A stretch of DNA of 64,000 bases, from NCBI GenBank assembly GCA_021927905.1, contig BLLK01000058.1, forward strand, positions 682,001 through 746,000, in the 5' to 3' direction. The stretch comes from Chaetoceros tenuissimus. Lineage: Eukaryota > Bacillariophyta > Thalassiosirophyceae > Chaetocerotales > Chaetocerotaceae. The notes under the pieces are model-generated. The model was not told where the DNA came from and searched no databases. It was given only the letters and a program-made list of their open reading frames with translations. This document shows, in pieces, positions 48,401 to 59,700 of this stretch. The position numbers were made by a program, and so were the translations under genes. Each line of letters opens with the position of its first letter. Within the stretch, counting starts at the first letter, position 1.

Positions 48401-49770
48401 TTAGTGTTGATTCTCGTCTTCACCCTCGTATAGCTTGATATAAACTCCGTTTTGCCTACCGATATATAATACATTTCTATCAAAAGTATAGTCCATTATT
48501 GACTTTCCTTCATCATCTTCGTTACCAGCGCCCTCTAGGTCGATAAAGTATAAATCTTTATTGTTGTGAAAATATTTCGTGTGAGCATTGATATTCACAG
48601 CCAAACAGTTGAAATGAAGGCAATGAAATTATACCTGAAATTGATAAAACCTACCTCTACATTGCTCAATCATTGAAATAAGAGGTTCTGTGTATGGTAA
48701 ATTATTGTCCTCGTAACAATCAGTAATGCCCTCTTCTACACTAAAAGATCCACGAATATCCAGTCTTGGATTGTTTAGAATTGAACATCTTCGAATAAGT
48801 ATACATGAAGCGCTGTAAATACAACTTACCTTTGTAACGAAGTAGTGCAGCTCTGAAGTTGCACGATATCATGTGGATATATACAGCCATATGGTAGAGA
48901 TAATACCTCCAGTACGTCGAAGGCATCTCGAAGAATATTTGATCCGCTGATGTATCTGGACAGATCGTTTACTCCATGCCAGTGCAACTCCTTTAAATTT
49001 GGAGCATTTGTGATGATTGACTCAAGCAACTCTTTGCTTCTTTCAGAGAATTTGACATTGCAGGTTTGTATCTGAATTGACGAGCAAAAGCTTAGCTTTG
49101 AAAGCTGAAAGGAGTACATGCCTAGGACGGGTCCGTCCAGCTGCTTGTCACGAGGCACCTGATAAATCTCACCATCCTTAATCAAAAGCTCGTAAATGGC
49201 AGGAATATCAATGATTCCTCTCAAAAGTGAAAAGGAGTAGTAAACCTCTCCCTGTTCTTTAATTCGTGAATTTGTTGCAAGACGGATCTTTTCTTCTTTT
49301 GTCTCTCTTTCTTCGCCTTCGGCTTTTAATATAGCATTGATTCTACTGACTTCCTTCAAGTAATCTTCCACTGTCATGACATCAATGAGATTCTCTTGAT
49401 CATTTTCGCGATTTGAAAGAACATGTGAACTCCAAGGCAAATTGGGCTCATTCCCTGCTACCCTTTCCTCGTAACTTAGCTCTACTTCGTCATCTTCGCT
49501 GTATTCAGCACTATCTGAATCGTACTCAGTAATGCCATAAAACTCATCATAATGTTCGAAATGACTAGAGTCACGACGAACCTCTCGAGCCTTTTGAATG
49601 GCCTCGTCCCTGGTCGAATAAGACTCCTGTGATCTAGTAAGAGAGAAATAAGAAGATTTGTAAAGATCAACTTCATTTGTCACTATACAAACTCTTCTAG
49701 TTGGATGCAAAATATCAACAACAATCCATCTGTTGTCATCAGCTAACGCTTGGTCAATCTCCCCACTCAT
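48401..49770 (-). CDS. Hypothetical protein with LRR-like segment (three exons)
   Basis: Exons 49770..48830, 48764..48655 and 48555..48401 (introns 65 and 99 bp), 401 residues from the ATG at 49770 (MSGEIDQALADDNRWIVVDI). A longer in-frame start at 49893 would add 41 residues. The N-terminal part is WIVVDILHPTRRVCIVTNEV followed by an acidic, coiled region (TEYDSDSAEYSEDDEVELSY). About residues 255-330 read ITNAPNLKELHWHGVNDLSR, FDVLEVLSLPYG and TTSLQRLDIRGSF, which look like two or three leucine-rich repeats. The last exon (YFIDLEGAGNEDDEGKSIMD) is less certain because its splice acceptor was chosen by frame. No known family recognised. Confidence 0.5.
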
Positions 49771-50034
49771 ATTACATTGTCTAGTATATGAAACAATGAG
49801 AACAGTATGTGTACAAAATATTTGTCTCGATACACACCTATCGATTTCAATCATTGAAACAAGATTTAGAATAGACCAAAGAAATGTCATCATGTCAAAA
49901 TGGAAAGTGATGTTTTATATAGAGTATTCGAAGCATTTACTCTTTGTAACCAAACAAAGGACTATGATTCCAATATCTAATTCTATTACTATTCTATTAT
50001 TCAACACTATCCATATTGAGGAAACGCAATCTTA

Positions 50035-51201
50035 CTAACAACCATCTCGGCTATCAACATTGCATCGACTATTATCCTTTCTACTGGAGAACAAAGATTT
50101 CATTCCTAATATTCTACCTCGTTTCACCAAGCTACCACTCTTCTTATCCTCCTTTTTCAAGGAACTTGGAGTTGACAAATTGCTAAGGCTAGATTTTTGG
50201 TTCTTGTACAAATCAATTACTTTTCTTCTTGCATCATAGAAGCTTCCATCTTCAAAGGTTGAAACTGTACTTTGTGTATATGTTTCATCATTATTCTGAA
50301 CGAGTGGCGATGGTGGGTCTCTTAGGCTCAAGTGAACAGCATCATCCGTACTATTACTAACGACTCGTTTGTTACTTTGTACAGATGGTTTCTTTGGAAA
50401 GATATTATAACCTACAATGCCATTGATGATTCGTTTCGATATATATTTGCTCTTCTTCCTCAAAGAGCTATAAAGATTATCCATATCAAGTGTTAATTCC
50501 ATGGAATCAAATTCATTCTTGGAAGGTGGTAATTGTCTCTTCAGACTCATCGTTCCATTCGTGGACAAGGTACTTTTATGAAGGGTCAAATCAGTGTTGA
50601 TTCGAACGACTATTTGCACTTTGTACTCTACATGCAACTGTATTGGATCGTCTTCCGATTCACTTTCAAGAGATGATATTGAAAAACTGGATTTCGCTTT
50701 TATAGGGATAGCAGGTGACTGATGGCATGAATCAGCATAGGATTCAAGAGCTTTCAAAATACTTTCTCTTTTAATCGTGCGCATGTTCTCCCCTGAATCA
50801 TGTTCTAGCTCAAATTTTTGAATCAAATGAAATAACTGTTGTTCAAGATCTATTTCAATTAATCTTCCAAAAGATGCAATTAAATTTCTCAGCATTGTAA
50901 GGCAAGCTTTGGACGGAGATTGTGAATTGAGAGTTCTTGACATGAGCTCTTGTAAAACCTCATGATTTGCTGCTATTCGTCTAGAGTACATTCTTTGCCT
51001 TGTCACTTTAAGAGATAGACATGGAGTTGAAGTGGCATCTTCTAGTCCAAACACATAGGATGGTACTTTGGTGTTTGTAATTGCTTGTTGGCTTTCAATG
51101 TGCAATGAATTTGAAACGATTGAGTGTTCTGTCTGTTCGTCGTAGATTGTATTCAAGCTAGAAACAAAATCACCTATTGTAGATTCTTGTACAGTCTGCA
51201 T
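50035..51201 (-). CDS. Hypothetical protein, no recognised domain
   Basis: A 388-residue single-exon frame with ATG start. A helical middle (CLTMLRNLIASFGRLIEIDL, LFHLIQKFELEH) is flanked by Ser-rich, probably disordered parts. A basic C-terminus (SLVKRGRILGMKSLFSSRKD) could be nuclear or membrane-associating. No catalytic motif, signal peptide or membrane helix. The long frame and ordinary codon use support a real gene; the function is unknown. Confidence 0.5.
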   Translation of the reverse strand: MQTVQESTIGDFVSSLNTIYDEQTEHSIVSNSLHIESQQAITNTKVPSYVFGLEDATSTPCLSLKVTRQRMYSRRIAANHEVLQELMSRTLNSQSPSKACLTMLRNLIASFGRLIEIDLEQQLFHLIQKFELEHDSGENMRTIKRESILKALESYADSCHQSPAIPIKAKSSFSISSLESESEDDPIQLHVEYKVQIVVRINTDLTLHKSTLSTNGTMSLKRQLPPSKNEFDSMELTLDMDNLYSSLRKKSKYISKRIINGIVGYNIFPKKPSVQSNKRVVSNSTDDAVHLSLRDPPSPLVQNNDETYTQSTVSTFEDGSFYDARRKVIDLYKNQKSSLSNLSTPSSLKKEDKKSGSLVKRGRILGMKSLFSSRKDNSRCNVDSRDGC

Positions 51202-51569
51202 ATTTTTGTTTTTAGAAATTTAAAATGAATGTGGTGGTTGCTTTTATAAGTCTAGTGATGTGCGCCAAGTAAAGGAGGTAAGGTTTGTTCTTTCTATGGT
51301 TTTTCTGCAGTGTGACTTTAGGAGGTTGTTCCTTTCATTCGTACTTTTCGCCAAAGATCCAAATTTGTGAGAAGACATGGTTTACGACATTGAAATCAGT
51401 CCAATTTTATAGGATACACGAGTCAGTCGTTCCCATTCTTGGGAAAAATTAGCTCAATCCGTTTCCCGAATAAATGACGAAAATAAAGAGAAACGAATGT
51501 ACTAATGTGCTTTTCTCCAAGACCTATGTACGAGTACATATCTAACCACGAGCTGTTGAATCAAACATT
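51202..51569. other. Divergent spacer, no gene seen
   Basis: 368 bp between a leftward and a rightward hypothetical gene; AT-rich, no motif recognised. Confidence 0.4.
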
Positions 51570-52055
51570 ATGGAAGATCGTGATTCAACTTCAAAAGCAA
51601 GAAAGAATAGTGTGAACATTGGAGGATCAAAAGGACATGTCGAAGAATGCGTGACCGATGAAAACTTTTGCAAGATCTTTCTCTATTTTCGATGGAAAAT
51701 GATTCGAAATTGTACAGGTAGATATACTTGTCGAGATCATAAAAAGGTTAGTATGTTACCACCAATGGACCTATTGAATGCAGCAGGTATAGTGACGGTC
51801 AATAATGAAGATGATGACACGTCGTTGCTTTTCAAACAATATTACATTACTTTTGACCATGAGAGACGGAAAGATCCAATTTACGTCATTCCTTTCTCGC
51901 AGGATGCAAAGACAGGCCTTATTTCATATATAAAGTCTACTACTGACGAAACTGGGGAGAGTGTAAGCTATGTTCATACATTGAATTCACCAAGTGGTTT
52001 CCAGAGAAAATTAGAAGCAATCCAAGTGGTCTTGAGTGACGAATATCTTGTGTAG
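51570..52055 (+). CDS. Small hypothetical protein
   Basis: 161 residues with ATG start. A polar N-terminus precedes NFCKIFLYFRWKMIRNCTGR, YTCRDHKKVSMLPPMDLLNA and a strand-rich part ending DPIYVIPFSQDAKTGLISYI and FQRKLEAIQVVLSDEYLV. The order helix, Cys-bearing loop, strands suggests a compact fold of about 120 residues, and the phrase style looks conserved, but I cannot name a family. It lies tail-to-tail with DNA ligase I, 109 bp between stops. Confidence 0.5.
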   Translation: MEDRDSTSKARKNSVNIGGSKGHVEECVTDENFCKIFLYFRWKMIRNCTGRYTCRDHKKVSMLPPMDLLNAAGIVTVNNEDDDTSLLFKQYYITFDHERRKDPIYVIPFSQDAKTGLISYIKSTTDETGESVSYVHTLNSPSGFQRKLEAIQVVLSDEYLV

Positions 52056-52164
52056 AGTGTAAGCATTTTCTGTCGAATAAACCCACAGTCAATCTAGACT
52101 ATTTCTACGTAAACCAAACAAAAGATTTTACAGATCACCTTTAGTAAAACTATTTATTTACCCA

Positions 52165-54771
52165 TTAAAAGTCACCCATTCCTCCTGTATCGACCACACT
52201 ATCTTGAGCGTAGTACATTTCCAATATTTGATCACTTGTGGTAGCTTGATCAGGGCGCTTGTCATCTCTGAGTCTTTCAAAACGAGGAAAGCGAAGTCCA
52301 ATTCCACGTCCAGCTTCACCCGTCTTGTCGACTGCACCCTTGTGAGTGGAGGATTTTGACAAATCGGCTGCCTTCACTTCCCAAACTTGGCAAGAGTCAA
52401 ACCAAACATCACATGCGAGAGAATCAGATACATTGTAGGAAAAGGCCTTTTCTTCGATAATGTGCTCGTTGAGCCCCTTTGATAATGATTTGAGATCTTC
52501 ATCTGAAAATCCTGTTCCAATTTTACAAACACTTTGATACTCTTCACTGTCAACATCATAGCAAGCCAACAAATAGGCTCCGTATACTCCTGTTCTTTTT
52601 CCCCTTCCATGGTATGCTCCAATTGGTACCAAATCGACAGAGTCTCCCATACCCTCGAGATAATCTTTTTTCAATTTGAGCCAATTCAATGATCTATAAG
52701 ATGGTTGATAGGTTGCATTTTCATCCAACGTCTTGACCATGAGACCTTCACATTGTCCCTTGACAGCAGTATCCAAAAATGTTTCCAACATAGTTGTATC
52801 TCCATCTTCCTTGTGATCCAATGCGGTCGCAAATTGAAACTTTCCATCAACGGCCTTGAAATGCTTCTTCATCAAGTCCCTACGTTCAGAGAGAGTATGG
52901 TCCAACAATGACACACCATTGAGATACATTAGATCAAATGCTTGCACAATGACTTTGACCTTGGCATTCTCTTCAGACTCTTCCGTTTTCTTTCTGGTAG
53001 ATAAAATCTGGAAAGGTACAAATTGCTTTGTCTCTCTATTGTACGCTACAACCTCTGTGTCCAAAACAAAACTCTTGACATCAGTCTCCACACATGCTTC
53101 CTTGACATATTTTGGAACTTCAGGAAACTTCTCAGAGGTATCCAATAATGATCTGGAAAATACTTTGGTTACTCCGTTTTCAGCCATGTGTACCTGTGCT
53201 CTTTCTCCGTCGTATTTGAATTCACATGTGAATCGCTTGCCATCAAGACGCTTCAATACTTCCTGAATGGATTTTGTAGGTTTTGCCAACATCGGTTCCA
53301 CGGGCATACCTGGTCTGAGAGTACACTCGATATTTAGGTGTGAAAGCGGAACAGTCAACATTGCACTAACTAGCGCATCAAATGAGGAAACTTGTGAGTA
53401 GGCCTTCTTGACAACGTTCACTGCAGATTCAAGCCTTGTGTCCAACGGCAATTTAGTATTCTGCACTTTCTTTCCATCTTCCGATAGTTCCACATCTGTT
53501 TCCATCTTGAATTTTGGATCATTTTCGGGTATAGGAGGTGATAGTACCATTGCATGTGCCAAAGAAACCAATACAGTCGATTGTGCAAGTCCAATTCTCA
53601 ATTTACCCTGCAAGCCTCTGATGATATATTTACTTTCTTCTGGATTTTGTACTCTAACCAATAGACCCTTGATCTTTCCAACTTTTAGATTTTGTGATTT
53701 ACCACCGGTAGTATTGGCAATCTCACGAAAAACTTGCAAAACTTCCTTTGCAGCTAGAGGCTTTGGCTTAATCCCGAAGCCAAGTGTTCGCTGCTTACCC
53801 TTTGCAGTCATTGCTACCGTCCCAAGATCACCATCTGCTTCATATTTCTGTTTGATCATCTTTGGAGCTGTACCAGATGCTTCACCGATAGCTTTGATAA
53901 GGATGGAATCTCCAATACCCAATTCAACACATTCATACGCTGCCGCAACAGAATTTGATGCTAGATAGACCAAAGTCAAAATATCATGTTGTTCCTTCTT
54001 TTCAATATTTGTCTGTTTCAATAAACAAGTACGAAACAGGTCGGTCAATAATTTTTGAATTTCAAGACGAGAAGAAATGGCTTCAATTTTGGACAAGGTT
54101 TCACACAAAACCGAATATGGAGTAGGTGCATTCTCTTTCCAAGATTTATCATCTTTGGTCAAAGATGCAGCCGATGAAACTACTGTAGGTTTCTTATTCG
54201 AAGTAGAAGAGGTAGAAGACTTGGACGAGGAAGCAGACTTGGAAGCAGATTTCATCATTGCAAATGCACTCTTTTTTGGAGAAGCCTTTGCCGGTTTCTT
54301 GGGTTCCTTCTTGAGTTTTTCCAATGGGATATCTTCATCTTCAGCATCAGATTCGTCAGACTCTTCTTCGTTGGCTTTATAATCTTCATCCTTGTCTTGC
54401 TTGTCATTCTCCTTTGTATCCTTGGTATCTTTGGTATCTTCGGTATCTTTGGTATTTTTGGTATCTTTCATTTCAACGTCTTCCACCTCTTCATCTGACT
54501 CCTCTAGAATTCTTTGCTTCTTTCTCTGAACAGGAGCAGGTTTCGCTGGTACTTTATTCTTCTTGGACCTTTTAGCCGTCTGTTCTTTGGTCAGTGGTAC
54601 ATCTTGTTCATCGTCTGTGTCTTCTAGATCAAGTTTACTAGTTTTTGGTGATGGTTTAGATTGTTTTGATTCCTCCTTCTTTTCCTCTGTTGAGTTTACT
54701 TTCTCTGTCTTCTTTTTAGGCTTGACTGCTCCAGCACCAAAGAACGATGCTATGCTTGCTTGCTTTGTCAT
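52165..54771 (-). CDS. LIG1: DNA ligase I (ATP-dependent replicative ligase)
   Basis: An 868-residue single-exon protein. The first residues MTKQASIASFFGAG contain a PCNA-binding PIP box (Q-x-x-I-x-x-F-F), the recruitment signal of LIG1. A charged, Lys/Glu/Asp-rich region (to about residue 200) has nuclear signals. The DNA-binding domain follows (about 220-460), then motif I CEFKYDGERAQVH with the adenylated Lys519. Further nucleotidyltransferase motifs are VLDTEVVAYNRETKQFVPFQ, GQCEGLMVKTLDENATYQPS and WLKLKKDYLEGMGDSVDLVP. The OB-fold tail includes GIGLRFPRFERLRDDKRPDQ. It seals Okazaki fragments and repair nicks. Divergent from the ZUP1-like gene (354 bp apart). Confidence 0.95.
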   Translation of the reverse strand: MTKQASIASFFGAGAVKPKKKTEKVNSTEEKKEESKQSKPSPKTSKLDLEDTDDEQDVPLTKEQTAKRSKKNKVPAKPAPVQRKKQRILEESDEEVEDVEMKDTKNTKDTEDTKDTKDTKENDKQDKDEDYKANEEESDESDAEDEDIPLEKLKKEPKKPAKASPKKSAFAMMKSASKSASSSKSSTSSTSNKKPTVVSSAASLTKDDKSWKENAPTPYSVLCETLSKIEAISSRLEIQKLLTDLFRTCLLKQTNIEKKEQHDILTLVYLASNSVAAAYECVELGIGDSILIKAIGEASGTAPKMIKQKYEADGDLGTVAMTAKGKQRTLGFGIKPKPLAAKEVLQVFREIANTTGGKSQNLKVGKIKGLLVRVQNPEESKYIIRGLQGKLRIGLAQSTVLVSLAHAMVLSPPIPENDPKFKMETDVELSEDGKKVQNTKLPLDTRLESAVNVVKKAYSQVSSFDALVSAMLTVPLSHLNIECTLRPGMPVEPMLAKPTKSIQEVLKRLDGKRFTCEFKYDGERAQVHMAENGVTKVFSRSLLDTSEKFPEVPKYVKEACVETDVKSFVLDTEVVAYNRETKQFVPFQILSTRKKTEESEENAKVKVIVQAFDLMYLNGVSLLDHTLSERRDLMKKHFKAVDGKFQFATALDHKEDGDTTMLETFLDTAVKGQCEGLMVKTLDENATYQPSYRSLNWLKLKKDYLEGMGDSVDLVPIGAYHGRGKRTGVYGAYLLACYDVDSEEYQSVCKIGTGFSDEDLKSLSKGLNEHIIEEKAFSYNVSDSLACDVWFDSCQVWEVKAADLSKSSTHKGAVDKTGEAGRGIGLRFPRFERLRDDKRPDQATTSDQILEMYYAQDSVVDTGGMGDF

Positions 54772-55125
54772 GATATTGTTTTATCAATGTAGAGATGATG
54801 CTCAGTAGTACCATACACTGTGAATGTGTTCATGTGTTCATGCATGAAAGCAACAAAAAAGCAGTAGTATCGATGTAGTAGTATAGAGTAGTACGTACAA
54901 GAATGAGCGGGCTCAATTGTTGGTGGGAAGTTTTTGTACACGACTAAATGTATGTAATTTTTTCCGTTGCTATTGTGGCTTGTAATAGTCTAGTCAATTT
55001 TATCTGGCACGAAAACATCTCCTTTCATTTTTCTGTTTTTTACTGTGCTCGATTGCATTGCATAATTACAATAAGTTGTCCACAGCACTTACTTTCATCA
55101 ACATTAAATTCAAGTCGCCAAAGCC
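54772..55125. other. Divergent promoter region LIG1 / ZUP1-like
   Basis: A 354-bp spacer between the two outward-pointing start codons; it contains a repeated GTAGTA/CATGTGTTCATG phrase near 54825-54895 but no clear known element. Confidence 0.45.
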
Positions 55126-56340
55126 ATGAGTGCAAAAGATACCGAGGTGATTGACTTGGTGTCGTCTGATGACGAATCGCAGGAAAACGATCGGAAAGTC
55201 TCGTCTAAAGCAAAAGATGATGACAACCAAGCAGCTTTTTCAGCAAGTGAAAGGAAGCGACCAAGTATCGAAACGACATCTCAATCTACGTATAAGAGAA
55301 GCAAATCAATTCATATCCATGATTGTAAAAAAGATTCTTCTCCTCTAGTTTTCAATGTCAATATTGATCGGACCGATCTCGACAATGGATACATTACACA
55401 GAAATTTTCAGTGCCAACGTCTTCACATATCATGCACATTTTTACAAATCAACCTTGTAACACTAGTATATATAGAGATGTCATTCATATTCAACAAAAG
55501 GACAAATGGTCATGTGGTTTTCGGAATCTACAAATGGTTTTGAGTTATATATTATCATCTGTCGCTCGTTCTAAAAGCTATGCACAACACACATTTTACA
55601 ATCAACACATTTCTGAAACTAAAGAAAATGTTCGAATAACATTACCGTCGATTCGACAGATACAAGCAAGTATGGAACGTATGTGGAAAGAAGGTTATGA
55701 CCAAAAGGGAGCAAAACATTACCGTTCAAAGTTGGTGGGAAAGAGATCGTATGTAGGAGCCGTGGAGGTTTGTACATATCTGACCTTTCAAAGAGTTGAT
55801 TCTACAGTAGTGCAATTTCTTTCATGTCATGAGTCTCGATCTTTGTTAGGAAAATTTGTCATTCGATATTTTGATAGTCGATTGAGAGATAGGCATTGTA
55901 TGTTGTTGAATGAAGTTGGTAGTCGAATTTTAGTAAATGACATTATGGAGGAGATTGAAAGGGACGGAGATCCCGTTGCACAGAATCATGATGATAAAAG
56001 CAGCTTTGAACAAGATGGAAATGGTTCATGTATATCTTCGATCGCACCAATTTATTTGCAATGGGAAGGACATTCAGTTACAATTGTAGGGGTCGAAATT
56101 TTGAATGATCATTCTTTCAATCTCTTGTTATTGGATCCAAATAGAAAGACTATGAATGATGTAATTACGATATTGCCAAGTACAAAGCTTTTGAATAGAG
56201 ATCACCAAATAATTGTCACTTCGACTAGGACTCTAAGTGATGATGAACGAAATGAAAGGAAGCTAAGTGAGCATTCTTCGGTTGTGACAGCAGCCAACAG
56301 TGCTGTGCTTGCAACACAAATTTCAATGGGAGCTATGTGA
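55126..56340 (+). CDS. ZUP1: ZUP1-like C78 deubiquitinase
   Basis: A 404-residue single-exon protein. The N-terminus TEVIDLVSSDDESQEN is a canonical SUMO-interacting motif (hydrophobic core followed by acid and Ser). The peptidase begins with KDKWSCGFRNLQMVLSYIL, the C78 active-site phrase, Cys130. GHSVTIVGVEI supplies His316 and LLLLDPN Asp337, in the Cys...His...Asp order of ZUP1 rather than the DPH order of UFM1 proteases. ZUP1 (ZUFSP) cuts K63-linked ubiquitin chains and acts in genome stability. Its usual N-terminal zinc fingers are not seen here; the SUMO motif may take over targeting. A UFSP-type activity remains possible. Confidence 0.82.
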   Translation: MSAKDTEVIDLVSSDDESQENDRKVSSKAKDDDNQAAFSASERKRPSIETTSQSTYKRSKSIHIHDCKKDSSPLVFNVNIDRTDLDNGYITQKFSVPTSSHIMHIFTNQPCNTSIYRDVIHIQQKDKWSCGFRNLQMVLSYILSSVARSKSYAQHTFYNQHISETKENVRITLPSIRQIQASMERMWKEGYDQKGAKHYRSKLVGKRSYVGAVEVCTYLTFQRVDSTVVQFLSCHESRSLLGKFVIRYFDSRLRDRHCMLLNEVGSRILVNDIMEEIERDGDPVAQNHDDKSSFEQDGNGSCISSIAPIYLQWEGHSVTIVGVEILNDHSFNLLLLDPNRKTMNDVITILPSTKLLNRDHQIIVTSTRTLSDDERNERKLSEHSSVVTAANSAVLATQISMGAM

Positions 56341-56712
56341 AAAGAATTTAGTTTATATAAGTAGTGCATTTTATATCTTGTGATTTAATAATTTGTATTT
56401 TACAGTTGAAAGAAACGTTCTTCGAACCTAATATTATGATATTTATGATGATCCTACGTCATTGTACTATTGAATATCCTTCCTTTCTTTCCCTTTTGTT
56501 TCTTTTTTGCGTCTGTTCTCCGTCCTCACATTTTTTGGCTTGTCATCATCAGCTTTGTTCTGTTTCTCTATGAAACACATTCATCATAACAAAGCTACTT
56601 TACGTTATAATTCACTCGTATGCACAGCATTCATAGCAACATTTAGGATTGATGTATATATCAAAAGAATAAAACAAATACATAAGAGAGACTTATCTAG
56701 GAGACTGCTATC
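56341..56712. other. Intergenic spacer, no gene seen
   Basis: 372 bp between two rightward genes, AT-rich, pyrimidine-rich near 56480-56560; no motif or RNA gene recognised. Confidence 0.4.
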
Positions 56713-59700
56713 ATGACGACTACACGGATACGAGCTAGGCAATCACAATTTCTGAATGTTCCATATCTTTGTGTGGTGTTATGTTGTGCTATTAAATTTA
56801 CATTTGGCTTTCATATCCTTACAAATCCAAGTCGGGCGCTACTGAATAATAATGTCATATCTAATGGAAATAGTCAAGGTCCAGTTTCACTGATATCTAC
56901 CAGAAGTAGGGGACGTGAAAGATATACTCATCTTTTGCTACAATCAGATGATGAAAATGATGCTTCTTCTTCAGCCGAACAAAAACGAAAGAAGGGTTTA
57001 GAAAAGGACATTGAAAAATATCTAAGAATAGATTCTTCAAACAAAAAAGGAGGAAAAGACGAAACAAATTCTCCATCTTCATCACCTTATAAACAAAAAG
57101 CAGGAACGCGCATGAGAATGAAGCGAAATAGTCCAAGACCAAAAGAAGGAGAGCATTATAAATCAATACTGCCACCACCGCCTACCAAAGCTAATGAAAA
57201 GTTTCCTGACCGTAGTAATAGAAAAGATAAATTTGATTCTCCTAGGAGTAGTAATAGGAGGACTAGAAATCAGAAGCAATCTCCGTTTCGTTCAAAACTT
57301 GACTCGGGTAACGATGATGATAACGATTATCAGAATAAAAAGTCTAATTCTAGAAGAGGAAGAGGTCACTTTGTGAAGCCAAGATCGGATTTAAGTAACC
57401 GTAAGTTCAAACCAAGGAATAGACGCGGCTATCAGTCGTACAAGGGTTCATCACAGAGTACACCTCGATCACCTATGAGAAGGCAAAATAATGAAGGTGC
57501 TGGCAATGAGTTGGAATCTGGATTAACTTCATGGGATGATTTCTTTTCCAACAGTTCAGATGATGGCAGAAAAATGGAAAAGAAGTATGACGGCGATTTA
57601 GATAGTGGCGATGATAATACCCTAGACGATGACGTTACACAGGATTACTTTGACAAGTCTCTAGAGGAGCAAGTGCAAAAGATTAGTAATTTACCATCCA
57701 CATCTGCATTATTTGCAAATACTAAGTCCAAGAAAAACAAAGATAACTCCAAAAATCAGAAAAGAAAATCAGAAAAATCTAAATCCAGTGCTCCCAACAA
57801 AATATCATCGTTGCCATCTTTAGATGGAGTTCTTCCTGTGTCAGAGCTCTTTTACAGATCGACGCAATCACTATCAGCAAATGAAGAGAGCGGTGAAGAG
57901 TCGAAAAGTGTCGAGACTGGAAATGATAATTTTTCAAGACAGACGCAAGAAACGGATGATGAGGAATTACCATTTAGTGCCGAACAGAGTGACAGAATAT
58001 TGACTGTAAATAACAAGATTCTTATGAGGCGAAACAGAGCGAATATGAAAAACGACGATAAAGCGCAATACAAGACTGATCTTGCGAAACTCAGATCGTC
58101 CATGCCATCAAACACGTCCAAGGTACCTCCAAAACCAAACAATCAAAACGCTGGTAGACGTGCAAGAAGGAAAAGGGGAGGTAATGGTAGAATACAACAA
58201 GGACAGGGAAATAATCAAGGCAGAGGTCGCAAAATGGTTCGAAGAGGAATGGAAATGCTGGTTGGGGGTGAGCCAATTAATGCAGATCCACCATTGAGGT
58301 TTGTCGAATTGAACTACAGTTTGCGTAACCCAGAGTCATTATCAGACGGATTGTTGTTATTGAAAGATGAAGATTCAAAGGATGACTTTGATTCAACTGA
58401 TAGTCTTGATTGGTCGTCTATTATTACAACAAATTCAAGAGATTTTGGGCCACTTCTGCATAAAGCTTCGGTAGGAAAAGTTTCCCAAAAGTCGAAGGAA
58501 CTATATTGTGAGCATTTTATTCATAATAGTATGAAATGGAACATCTGTCCAAAGGACCTGAAAGCTCTTGTCAGGCAATATGAGAATGATAAAGCTGCAA
58601 AGTCTACTGAAACTTATGAGGAACTTATTGAAAAGGTCTCTTCTGTGAAGTTCGATGAACCGCAAAGTATTGAAATGCGATTTGATGAAATAAATACTGA
58701 TGTAAAGCCAGAAACAAAAGGCTTTGGGAAGGATGTGAAAAAGAAGAAACGAAGTAGTACTGCAATGGACTTCAATGCACAAGATACACCATCGGATAGT
58801 GATGGTATGAATAGAGCTGCACGCCGCAACAGTTCAAAACAAAGTTCCTTTACACTTGGAGGTGAATTGAAGTTTAGCTTAGGAATAACAAGGTCAGAGC
58901 TTGAATCTGGTCACGATGGAGGTCATCATGGGCAAATTCTGAGGAGAGTCTTTGGTCATGGAATTGCTGAGGCAATCAAGGCTGAGTCATTAGGTTTTCA
59001 AGTAGTCATTTCAAAGATGCTATTGAATGAAGTAGATGGAGGGTCTACGGAATTCCACGTTGAATTCAACATGATACCAGTTGATACAATGAAGCTTGGT
59101 GAAATTGAATGGGCTACGAAGAAAATAAATATGGCTCTTGCTCAGGCTATGGATGATGGAGACATGGCATTAGCCATGGGTGCAGCAGCTAAAAAAGAAA
59201 CAGCCTGGCCAGCTAAAATTAGGAAAAGAATAGTGGAAGAATTTCTTTTTGATGCTGAAGAAGAGGATGGTGATCAAATCGACGACGACGAAGATGAAGA
59301 TCTTCAACTCAATGCTGATAGTGAATCACTGGATGATGAAGACGACTTTGAATCGCAGCGTGAAGACGAAGATTTGCCAAAATCAAATGTCAATAAGAAA
59401 AAGAGTGATGATGAATTTGATGGTCCGTTTGGTATGCCAGGAGATACAATCTATGCAAATGATGATATTTTTCTCGGAGGTGGTAATGGAGGAGTTTTCC
59501 CAGACTATTCGGAAACTGATAATGGCATAGGGTCGGCACCATTTAAAGGAGGACTAGGTCCATTGTTAGTAGATGCAGTCACGCAACGAGCCATCGAAAG
59601 GCAGCCGAGGATCATTGCTATTGGTGATGTTCATGGGTGTATAGACGAATTACAAGCGTTACTACGTAGATGTGATTATAGGCCAGGTGATCTCATTGTG

